A DNA stretch of 64,000 nt from Phoronis australis (taxonomy: Eukaryota > Phoronida > Phoronidae), in the NCBI GenBank assembly GCA_002633005.1, contig NMRA01000467.1:255081-319080 (forward strand), in the 5' to 3' direction. A program made the translations under genes and the position numbers. Below the pieces are notes generated by a model. That model was not told where the DNA came from, did no database searches, and saw only the letters and a list, made by a program, of their open reading frames with translations. This document shows positions 1 through 10,700 of the stretch, one piece after another. The number at the start of each line of letters is the position of its first letter. The stretch's first letter is position 1.

Positions 1-1187
1 GTCATTGATGTCATGTCTAGTCGGTCAAATTATCAGTCTTGACTCAGTTTCCAAGACCCGAGAGGTATATACCCGGGTAGTATAATACAGCCGCATGGGC
101 GCAAAACAAAACAAATGGAGGCGCCACACTGAGTAGTCGAAGTCGTCAAAATCGTCAAAGTCAACTCAGTCACGGTGTCCGCTGACACTCTCAGAACCGA
201 TTGCGCCAATCTAAATCCTAGTAGAATGGTTTCGTTGAGATGGACTCGAACATCAAAAAATGGCGGTGGTGGCGCACCTCGATTCCATCACTCATGTGAC
301 AAAACGGGAGGATAGTATCATTTCACCATAGATATATGGTGACTCATCCATTCGAAGGACCTTTGTAGGGTAAAAACTAAAAAATGCCATTTGAGGGGGC
401 ACATGCACCTGCACATCCGTCCGAAATTCATTTTCGTCAACATCACTGATATAAATACACTTGCTAAATTTCAAAGGGTCCTGCAAACCGTGTTTAGGAG
501 ATACAGCGGCCATGGGCGCAAAAAAATGTACACTAGTCAAAGTCGTCGAAAAATCATCATGAGCCATCTTCTTCATCATAGTAAAAACATATACCGGTAC
601 ATGCCAATTTTCAAAATCACTGAGCGGTTCGGATAGAGGTATGGACGCCAAAAACAGACTCGAAAACAGTAACAAGAGCAACACGGAGCGTTGAAATGAG
701 TCCACTCGGCATAAAAAGGTTTCGGAACCAGAAAACTTGTCAGCTTGTGGATACATGAAATGTAATGAGAGGATGGCCGGCGGAGCTGTGACCATTTTTC
801 CGTCGAGGTTGTCGAAAAGCTGGCAACTGAACTGAAGCAAAGTTCTGGCTGCGCAAATCGAGTTAGGCTGCGGGGCTGCGCTTCATTTTGCACGTGCTAC
901 GGATGCGAACAGCTCATGGACGGAGGACGGGAAAATTGGTTGCAACAGAGGATCTGTGTTTGCCGCGCTTTGAAATCATCACCACCCGGCTGCAGAGGTC
1001 ACGTACACCTCCGAAAACAGAAGGGTGAGTGGCTCAAGTTGCTGGACCCCGGCCACCGTGGTTGCCGGGGTAGAGGGGTACAGCAACTTGACCCAGTCAC
1101 GTGACGGACGAATGCCATTAGGGGCGAACTGATTTTGGGGTTTGACTGACCCTTGAGTGAACCACAGTTGTCAAAAGGTCTCGCATC
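1..1187. other. No gene recognised
   Basis: Open frames here look random. The stretches around 90-200 and 505-660 share words (CATGGGCGCAAAA, AGTCGTCRAAA), suggesting an old repeated segment. Confidence 0.4.
1034..1091. repeat. Nested perfect hairpin
   Basis: Outer arms TCAAGTTGCTG and CAGCAACTTGA (11 bp), inner arms ACCCCGGC and GCCGGGGT (8 bp). GC-rich stem in an AT-rich neighbourhood. Confidence 0.7.
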
Positions 1188-1500
1188 ACATAGGCAGATT
1201 TAGGGGGGCCAGGGGACCGCTCCCCCCTTGGGTGCCCCAAAAAATAAACTAAAGCAAGAATGTGAACAAATATTGAATTCATTAATTAACCCCACCAATT
1301 AAAATGCGGCTGAGGGGGGAGCTCAGACCCGATTGCAAGTGTCCGACTAGCTGCGCAATCGTTTTCCCGTTTTTTTTTTTTTTTTTAGTCCGACGTTGAA
1401 GGTCCAGCAACTTTCAGGCTGGGTGCGCGCATGCAATCGTGCAATTGCCAGAGACAAAATGTTGCTCCCCCCCTTATGATATCCTAGATCCGCCACCACC
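1188..1500. mobile_element. MITE-like repeat with TGGCGGATCTAGG end
   Basis: The right end, read on the minus strand, is TGGCGGATCTAGGATATCAT. The left end is a looser copy (GGCAGATTTAGGGGGGCCAG). The same terminus recurs at 62303 and in a shorter element at 31994. Confidence 0.5.
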
Positions 1501-2142
1501 TCAGCAGCCGCTAGCGCAACTTTTAAAACATTTTGCCATGTGACAAAGGACGCTGATTACGCGGGTACAACACGAGACCCGGCGTCGACCGGAAACCTTG
1601 AAAAGTGGAAAAAGTAATCTTTTTTCTTTTTTTTACGTTTGATACATTTATTACAAAAGACAAGTACATATACAAATACACACAACACAAAACAACAACG
1701 TACAGGACTGTGCAAAAAAGCGAGAAAGCATTTCTTTAATCATTGTTTTTAAGTTACAAAGTGCTACTTAAATTTCTGTTCTGGCATTTGGTCAGCTGTC
1801 TGGCTACCTTCATGTTTCAAAAACACATTTGCAATCTTCTCATTTGTTTGTATCATTAAATTTTCGTGTGCTTAACGAAGCACTAATATTAAAAGACTCC
1901 CTCAAAAATTACGAGATGACACTGATATTCTGCGCTAACGCATTAAATACAAAACAAACTATTTGACGCCGCCTAAAATATCAACCCAATTCCGCACAAT
2001 ATGACGACTAACTAAACTAAGTAACCATACGCCGTCATTTTACTTACATATTCAAAACCCATTCCGGCGTTGGCGTCTGTGATTGACTCTTCCAAAGACC
2101 TTCCACGAACTCATTAACTTGTTCCATTTTCTTCATTTCTTG

Positions 2143-2325
2143 TTAAGAGCCATCCTTCTTCTTGATGAAGATCTTCCCATCTCTCACATATACGACTTGA
2201 TGTCCCTGTTTCACTAGTCCGTGACATTCTGAAAAAATAGCAGCTTTCCTCTTTGTGAGATTTTCATTCAATGATATGTATTTTTCGCACCGAGGCATGC
2301 CTTTGGTCCACTTGTGTAACCGCAA
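2143..2325 (-). pseudogene. Retroelement ORF1-like C-terminal fragment
   Basis: A 60-residue open stretch with ISLNENLTKRKAAIFSECHG and a final VVYVRDGKIFIKKKD. This resembles the C-terminal end of the ORF1/FP-type proteins of animal non-LTR elements (NLT-R, RDGKIFVR signature). No upstream part is visible, and a Penelope remnant lies next door on the same strand. Family assignment is by motif recall only. Confidence 0.45.
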
Positions 2326-2518
2326 GTGTCGATCTTTTGTTCAGAAATTCTGTTCGTTTACGATAACTAATAAAACGATGAATGTTTTCAGTCATCCAGT
2401 TGGGTCAGTATAAGAAACAATAAATAAATCTACTACAGGACTTACGGTATGTAGAGATGGCTACGTTGCGTCCTCCTCTCGAGGACTTCATCAGGCCACT
2501 GAGTTGTCACGTGACTTG

Positions 2519-3066
2519 TCATGTGATCCGTCGTACAGTTTCCGCGGGATTCTCTTCAGCGCCCTCATGATCCCATGTCCTAGGTAAGTGAAACCGCAGC
2601 CCCCCCTGTCTATTGAGGCTAGGATTCTCGATTCTCTCGTAGATAGCTTCTTTGACCCCTCTCCGAAACCAATTCTCTTCTCTATCCAGGATCTTCACAT
2701 CTTCCATGGCGAAAGAGTGGTCTGTGGAAGCCATGTGACTAAAAACTGCAGAATCATAGCAGTCCCCATAACTGGACCTCCGATGCTGGTTGAAACGACT
2801 TTTCAGGGCTTGTTTGGTTTCCCCAATATATGCTGCTCCACACCCCAGTTCCGAGCATGAAATGCCATACACCACATTTGATGTTTTCTCTTTGCTGGTT
2901 TTGTCTTTCACATTTAACAATTGACTCCTTATGGTGTTAACAGGTTTGAATACAACAGCAATCCCTTGTCCCCTCATATGTGATTTGATCTGATCAGCGA
3001 TCCCTGGCACAAAAGGCAATGTTACCCTGATGTTTCCCCTATTGTCCGGCTGCGTGTTCTGAGGCC
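2519..3066 (-). pseudogene. Penelope-like retroelement, GIY-YIG endonuclease C-terminus
   Basis: Reading from about 3066 to 2519, the fragment has VTLPFVPGIADQIKS, then FKPVNTIRSQL, then the GIY-YIG core VVYGISC...AAYIGETKQALKSRFNQHR (VYG near residue 50 and YIG near 64 of the open frame), then VKILDREENWFRRGVKEA and NPSLNRQGGLRFHLP. This is the standard end of Penelope-like reverse transcriptases, which use the GIY-YIG domain to nick the target. The reverse transcriptase itself is missing, so this is a 5'-truncated copy. It abuts the LINE remnant at 3070-4990 in the same orientation. Confidence 0.8.
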
Positions 3067-3069
3067 TGA

Positions 3070-4990
3070 CTCTGTGCTGAAAAGATGTGGCTACCCGAAG
3101 TGGTCATTCCACAAGGCAAACCATGTCTTATTTGCTGCATGTTGTATCCGGTTTCACGGAGTTCGGCTTCCATTGTCCTTCCTCCGTTTGGACTGGTCTG
3201 CCTCGTCGACGACTTCCCTGCGGGTTCCAGGACAGGGCTTGTTTTGTGATGCTTTTGTCAGCTTTTCTGAGGGTGTGTCCCACCCACCTCCATTTTCGCC
3301 GCTTTATCTGAGTCTCTACCCTCTCATGCCCAGTTTTTCGCCAAATCTCTTCAGTTGTGATTGTATCCTACCATTTAATCTGCAGGATTTGTCTCAGGCA
3401 TCTACTTACAAAGACCTGGAGTCTATTAACCAATGTTTTTTGTAATTCTCCACGTCTCTGAACCGTAAAGAAGAACAGACATCACATTAAGGTTGAAGAT
3501 TCTTAACTTTGACTTGAGTGAGTAGATCTTTGAGCGCCATACAGGTTTTAGCATAGCGTGTGCCTGACTTGCTTTGATGCGGGTTTTAATGTCCTCTTCA
3601 GTTCCCCCCACTTGTGCTAACGACACTCCCCAGACAAGTAAATTCTGAGACATTTTCAATCTCTTCACCGTCCAGAATAACATTGTTTACTTGTCTGCTA
3701 TGTATACACATCGTCTTAGTCTTCTCGGTGTTGATGAATAGACCTACTTGTTTAGCAGTCTCTGACAGTGCGGCTGTCCTTGTGCACAAGTCTTGGAAGC
3801 GGTGCGACAGAAGACCTAAGTCATCTGCATACTCCAGGTCATCTAATCTTTTCGTAAATGTCCACTGGATTCCTGCTGGCTGGCCCGAAAAAGCAACTCT
3901 GGTAACCCAATCCAGTACTACCGGGAACAGCAAAGGAGAGAGAAGGCACCCTTGCCTGACTCCTGAATTAATAGGGAACGGTTGAGTCAGCTGTCCTTCA
4001 TGCAACTCCTGACATGTAAAGTCTTCATGAAGTTTTGTAACTAGCCTGACAATTTTCGCAGGTATACCACTGTGTCTCAGAATTTTTCAGGTAGCGTTTC
4101 GATCAATACTATTAAAAGCCTTACTAAAGTCTATAAAATTCATGTAGAGGGAGGAATGCCACTCAAGTGATTGTTCGATTATGATTCTTAGAGTTGCAAT
4201 CTGGTCTGTACATGAGCACTCTTGACGAAATCCTGCCTGTTCATCCCGAAGTCTGGTGTCTACGGCGTCCTTCATTCTGGTTAACAGGATCCTAGTGAAG
4301 ATTTTGTTAGGAATAGAGAGGAGAGTGATACCTTGCAAATTCTTAGTGTATGAAAGGTTTCCTTTCTTTGACAACAGTCCTCGGGTAGGGTTTCATCACT
4401 CCATATCTTGTTCAGAAGGTCGTGTAGGATGGTGACTGATAGGGGTCCTCCATCGCGAATAGCTTCTGGTGGCATGTTGTCCAGGCCCGGTGCCTTTCCA
4501 GTTTTCATAAATTTAATGGCGCTTTGTATTTCAGCTCTACTGATCTTGGCGGTCGATATGTCTAAATTGTCCATTGCTGCTTCTTGGGGGGTCGAAGGGC
4601 GCGGGATTGTTCAATACACTGGAAAAATGATCTCTCCAAAGTTCCAACTGTCTCTCAAGATCAGTGATAAGCTTTCCATCTTCATCCTTGAGTGGCTTAG
4701 CTATGTTGAAACGTCTCCCGCTAAGCAACTTGGTTGTTGAATAAAGGGTCTTGATGTCCCCTTCTGCTGTAGCCTCTAGCTCAGTGTTCTCCACCTTGTT
4801 TTCCTGTACACCGTGTATTATCAGGCAGTTTCGTCTGGAATATTGCTCGCTGTCGTCTAAACGCTCCTCCAGTTCGCTCACATGTCTATTTAGACTGTCA
4901 GTTTCGTCCTGTTGTTTTTGTAACATATCCTTGAACCTTTCGGTTAAGTGAAAACAGGCTTCACTGAGAGTACGTTCGAACATTTATATG
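3070..4990 (-). pseudogene. Non-LTR retrotransposon (LINE) with ORF1-ORF2 deletion fusion
   Basis: Read downward, 4983-4800 encodes an ORF1-type coiled coil (ELEERLDDSEQYSRRNCLII). In the same frame it then becomes internal ORF2 sequence (LERQLELWRDHFSSVLNNP), so the endonuclease region is deleted. Reverse transcriptase blocks follow: KFMKTGKAPGLDNMPPEAI (4500s), KNLQGITLLSIPNKIF, DEQAGFRQECSCTDQIATLR, FIDFSKAFNSIDR, SGVRQGCLLSPLLF and the catalytic EYADDLGLL near 3831. The thumb (SVLLYGSETWRITKN, to 3426) and the C-terminal RRKWRWVGHTLRKADKSI region come last. At least three frame breaks. Clade (RTE- or Jockey-like) is not certain. Confidence 0.8.
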
Positions 4991-5930
4991 AACATTCCTA
5001 ATATTTCCGAGTCCTGGAGTGCAGATTTCATGCTTTGAATGAAGGTGTTCGCTTCCATGGTTAGGCTTTAGGGCTGATATTTTCGCAGGCTATGTTCCCG
5101 AATTCTAGATTACACCCGCCATGTTTCGAAGCAATGCGTTCGATACTGTCTCAATAATTAAGTTGGACAATTTTCATGCTTTCCACTGTCTTTAGGTTAA
5201 AATGAAAGAAACATAGGTACAACAGCGGTCACAGGAAAAGGAAAAAGACGACAATTTTAAGAGGACTTGAAAAATTCCCAAACTAAATAATTTAATTTCA
5301 CAAGCTACGGAAAAGTAACCAGTATCTTAAAAACATGCAGTGCGCACTGTGGGCAGAATTGAGTACTTCCAGCAACTTTGTAGAGTGACACATCCAACAT
5401 CCGCATAGGTAAATTGCAGCATTTCCATGTAACGTGAAGCAGAAAATCCTGACTGTGCTGTATGTGATATCAAGGATTTATTGTATCAAATATTCTGCAA
5501 AGATGGAATTAAGTTAGCGTTCCCAAACGTGGAATCTGTGCAGAAAATGTTTTAGAGGCGCATGGTCATTAATTAAGAGGAGCCCGAAAGCAGCATTCGC
5601 TTGATGCCAACTCAAGAGCTGTTGAACAGAAATCCAATTACTAGATACTGTAGTGGTTCATTTATTTAAAAACAAGAAGAAGTCCTCGTGTCAGGCCCTC
5701 TGATTGTTTGATTAGGTGAAGTTTATTAATATATTTTAGTTGTTTGACATTGCATGGGATCGAAATTCCCGCGCTTCAACCGTCGCCGCCCGACTGATTT
5801 CGCAGTGGGAAGTGCAACATGACGTCCTTCATCCATGAATATCTTAAGAGGTTTAACTTTTCCCGTGAACCAGTAGTACACTATACAGTACAGCAGCGTA
5901 AATTTGTCGGCAGGAGAGGTGTTAAAACGC
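4990..5930. other. No gene recognised
   Basis: Non-coding DNA between the LINE and the foldback element. No long frame, no clear repeat. Confidence 0.4.
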
Positions 5931-6003
5931 TTTATACCAGTAAGTTGTAACCTCCCATCCGCGGCATTACAAGGGACCTGTAGGTGCCGCTGAACGCCTG
6001 TCC

Positions 6004-6720
6004 AATCCAGACCTGACCAGGATAGCGAATTCCAATATAGTCAGGTTCACTGTGTCCAAATTTTGACATTTGTTGTAATTTTTTGGAGAACGTCGAAACT
6101 ATAAATTTTCGGAAACCTTTTGGAATGACACCCAGAAAATAATTGATTCCATTTTTGGCGGCCATCTTGGCAGCCATCTTGAATTCTTTTAACTATTCTG
6201 GGGGCTCGTAGCTGCCATTAAAAATACCTTAAATTTATATGTATCATTTTAGAAATAACGTTTTTCAATTCCTTGGCCCTCAAAATGTAGGTGCAGCCAT
6301 TAAAACTAACATTCTAAATGACAAGAGCAAAGATACTGAACAAAATGTATTTTACCGGCGCTATTTTTGAAATTCCAAGATGGCCGGCGAGATGGCTGCC
6401 CATGAAATTAAAATTCCATTTCCTTGACCTCAGAACTGCAGGTGTAGCCATTAAAACCAACATTCTAAGTGACCCATAAGCGGAGATATTGGGCAAAATC
6501 CATTTTACCGGTGCCATTTCTGAAATTCCAAGATGGCCACCAAGATGGCCGCCAAAAAATGGAATCAATTATTTTCTGATTCGTTATTTCATGAGGTTTC
6601 CAAAAATTTGTAGTTTCCGCTTTCCCCAAAAAATTCCAACAAAATTACACAACAAGCAATGTTTATAGACGATGCATAGGGGAATTCAGGGCGGTCAAGG
6701 GGTCCGGACTACACTTTTTT
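6004..6720. mobile_element. Foldback element with long inverted arms and AAGATGGC motifs
   Basis: 6132-6185 is a near-perfect inverse of 6527-6580 (GGAATCAATTATTTTCTG is shared). Weaker pairing continues outward to about 6060 and 6640, possibly further. The centre holds two tandem copies of a roughly 150-base unit with GCCATTAAAACYAACATTCT. Several AAGATGGC copies lie in the arms. Confidence 0.65.
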
Positions 6721-7386
6721 CTCTTGATTTTAGTAATTTCAAATCTAAAATTTTCAAATTGTTGACTTGGACCACCTTTTATATTTATCTGGTCCGAACA
6801 AGTGAACCACAGTAAGGCTCCTTACTCTTCGTTCCGTTAAAATGATCCAAACGTTTTTATAAACATCAAACCTCAACTCGCAGCAGCATAACCAAACTTA
6901 ACTTACAGAACAGTCTAAAACAACGAATAATGTCTTGCAACTATAAAAAGACACGCATTTCCATTCAGTAACTTCATTAATTTTAGTAATTTTACAACCA
7001 TAGGCGTTTGTTTTAGTTAAAATAATTGCGAAGCTAGACGTACGTACGTACATAAATGTGCTAACATTCAATTAATCAGATAAAGAAATATCTAAAATAT
7101 TGACCTCACCATAATTTGATTACAACAATTTACTAATAATGCGTTTCCCAATGCTTAATAATGTAAAGCTAAAAGCTAATTCTCTTCAACAAGTCAATTG
7201 CACAGTCCACCTCAAAGCTGGCGAATGAATTTCGTAGGTGTATACCTGCTGCAAAGTGAACACTCAGTCTGTTCACCTCAAACATGCATATTGTCAAAGG
7301 AACACTTCAAAATCCCAGTTTACCAAGTGTGCCCCTTGAATCCTTTTCACGTCAGTAACCTATACGGTTCCTTCCAAGGCGGTTGA
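6721..7386. other. 3' flank of paralog 2
   Basis: Aligns in patches with 35820-36261 beyond the end of paralog 1 (GTAGGTGTATACCTG, TGTCAAAGGAACA, GCGTTTGTTTTAGTT), so the duplication extended past the coding end. Confidence 0.5.
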
Positions 7387-7721
7387 CTACAGTCCCAGAA
7401 ACGTACGTGTTCTCTTGGTACGGTCGAAGTACCGTCTATCGAGGTTGACATTGTGCAGGAAATCTGGAAACTCTTCAAACAGCTCGTTGCAAGCCACGTC
7501 AGGGTGAGTCAACAGGTATGAGATGGCGCCACTGGTACCCTGGGTGGTCATTCCGGTGCCGCCATGACCTTCGCTGGTGATGAAATTTGGCGCCAAGCGA
7601 TAGAAGAGCGTAAAGTTACGATAGTTGATGGAGCGCGGGCAAGGTTTGAAGGATACTACTCCTTGAATACGATCTCCAAACAGCCTTCGACAGAGAGCCA
7701 TGATGTAAAGCAGATAAGTTC
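7387..7721 (-). CDS. Paralog 2 exon 7 (FAD C-terminal motif, early stop)
   Basis: 335 bases, acceptor AATTCCAG, phase 1. It encodes GTYLLYIMALCRRLFGD and later SEGHGGTGMTTQGTSGAISY, the C-terminal motif of DAO-like flavoproteins. It ends FLGL-TAG; the aligned paralog 1 codon is AAG (Lys), followed there by 11 more residues. Confidence 0.86.
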
Positions 7722-10700
7722 CTGGAATTGGAAAGACCGTGGCAATCAGGTAATCATCTTCTCATACGAAATCCGAGACAACCGGAAGAGTATGAATCGC
7801 TCTATGCAGTAATTTTAACTTGCAGGCGTAATCGTAAATATGAGTCACTGCAACACTTTACAGCCCACCTTTATGTAAATAAGTACTCTAGTGACCCAAA
7901 ACTCATCAACACCCAAGAGCACCGGATCACGAATCCTCATATGTACCGTTTTCATTGTCTGAATCAACTGGCTCCGCCCAAAGGCTTACAATTTGCTGTC
8001 ATCAAAATGTTTCCAACACAAAAAGAAAATGTCGAATTATGCCGTGACGGTAGAAAATTGTGGCGAGAAGGGTGTTAGCGAACATTTTAAGACTCAAAGT
8101 GTCGTTGAGTCAATGCATGTTTAGGCTTGGATAAGTTTCGGAGTTCAAAAGTGTATCGACTCCCTGTAGTATTTCAGGAGAGATCGTGTATTTCTATGGA
8201 ATTCCAAGGCTGTCACTTGTTAACTTGTAGCCTTCATTTTGGCGTATTTTTGCAATGCCTCGTTTTTGAAACTTTCAAAGTAAGACTGATTACGTGGGCC
8301 TAATAAATTCACCTGGGAGAACAAAATAATTCATTTTGAGAACATGGAGCGGTACGGTCGGGGATATCTAACGTTGTCGTATGAGGCTTCGATGTTCTGC
8401 AGAGACCAGTGGCCGGTTGCATGAAACAGTCCCAAATAGGGACTCAACCAAGGCCCCTAAGTCCTTTTGCGTATTTGTGTCTTTATGGAGTCACAGATGC
8501 AATATTTTTCTATCATTTCATCTTTATTATGAGCTCATCTTTGATTAATGACATTTTCTAATAATATAATTAAAATCTGAGCCCAGAGTTCATTGAAAAT
8601 CAATAGTGACTCAGTACTTAAATTGGGGTTGTTGCATGAAAAGATCCCTAATTATTTTCGATAATGTTGACAATTCAACGTAGAGTTCACTCTCGATTTG
8701 TATCAAAGTCAAAAGTTGACTTGGTAATGAAACTAAAACAACAAAAGAAAGGGCAATCGTTGTTTCCACAAGTCCAAAAATGCGCTGTAGATTTAGGGAA
8801 TTTAGTGAGTCCCTATTTGGGACTGTTTCATGCAACTGGGCACAGTAGGCTACGGATGCACCTAAGTATCTTGTAGCAATCTCGGGCTGTCAGCAATTAC
8901 CTGGCACCCCTCGACTGGCGATGTTCCCTCCAAGCGCAACCTTGACTAGACTGACGTCATCCTTCTCGGAATATGCTATGGGCGTAATGTGAGTAATATG
9001 GTACTCTAACGTTGGAATTCGTCCTTTCAAGAGAATGTACCCCGACACTCCTGGCGCAGTGACGATGTGGTCTGTGGCCTTTCTGGAGCCGAAAAGCTGG
9101 AAATTGAATGTCTGTCGGTTACCTTAGGGAAACAAATCTGGTAAAGCTAGTTGAATACTTGCACTGTTATATCCTGCACTATCACGGAATTAATTTAAAG
9201 TATACATGTAGGTCTAAGGGGAACTCGCAGTTCATGCAGTAGCTGGTTCTATGCCTAAAAGCTACATGTAGATGTCGGGTAAACTCGAGCTCAGTAGGAC
9301 CGTCTCGGATTACACGGCGATAGAGGTCTCCCGTTTTGTCCCGGAGATAACAAAGCGTGTGACCTAGTTTTGGAAAACAGGCACATTGATGTCGGGAAGG
9401 GGGAGAATTTTAGATCAGGCATCCATGGGTATTTATTAAGTTTCTCAAACGTTTTCATGCCGGAGTTGCAGCCGACAGGACAGCCAAGTAGTACTTCGTT
9501 GGCATTGCCGGGAAGAACGAATGGATCGAGTAATACAACAGAGACAAACTTGAAAAGAATAAGGCTGCAACAAATAACATGTTAAACTCCAGTGGCACGA
9601 AAACGAGGCATCAAATGTGCCTGTCGGACGTTTACAGCATTGTGGGTAAAAACAGTGAGATTCGAGTGTTACTGTGCCGGGGACGGACCTATTCATTGGT
9701 CTCTTTATTTTTATTTCTACCCTTAGGGTTTATTTTGTATAACTTATCGATCTATTTATAGCCTCAAGGGTCTACTTTTGTATTCATGCATTCTACTCAA
9801 CACCTGATTGGTCACTCATATTTCCTTTGTTCAGTTCAACGTGGTCTAGCTCATTCAGCCACCATCTCGTCGTCTACAAGACCTACGTTTGTACTCTGGC
9901 TTATAGGACAAGTACAATAATTCATTAAAAACAGTTACTAAGTAACAAACGATGTTTAATGTATTCTATACATTTTTAATTCGACATAGCGACACCTTTC
10001 ACTTCGTGTGAGGTTCCAGATAAGGGAGTCAATTGTCAGGCAAATGACAGCACTGGCGGCCAGAAGGTAGCCAGACTCGAGACAATTTTAGGTAAATTTT
10101 AAGGCACATATTATGCGAAGGCCTTTTTAGGGGTCATCAACGCTGATTGTGGACAAAATTTGGCAACCACTGCGGTCAGGCAGTCACGTGAGATCTTTAT
10201 ATCACGAATGCTCACATACAATCTCTACTTTCAACATTTATTTTACGCAAACACCAGGCCCAGATGTTGGCTTTGAGTCCGTCGGGCAAAAACAACTCGA
10301 AAGGGACCGCGCGGACATCCACCCCCACCCGACGTCTCCTTCCCTTTCGCGCTGGGTTCTCTGCGAACGCAAACCTCCGGCGTGCCTTTTTCTTTGTCTT
10401 ACCCTAGTCGTGACTTCAGTATGTAGATGTCGATCCGGCGAATTCCGCTTACCATTGACGCCTAACAGGTTATCTGCTCAATATTCGACATCAAGACAAA
10501 TGAAACGATGTAAACGTTGATTGATTTTCCAAATTCGAGTGAAACAAATGCGCGGCCTCGGCATTTTACGCGCACCCGTTCGCTGCCCCATATTGTGCTG
10601 CAATAGCGTCTATTCACATTCTGCGAAACCACAACAACTGGGCTGTGCGAGTTCCTCGCTCTTCCCGTTAAAAGCATTTTTATACTAGAGGTAAGTGGCT

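Noticed and set aside
292-840. 182-codon minus-strand frame
   Set aside because: No recognisable domain, overlapping frames open on both strands, no splice partner.
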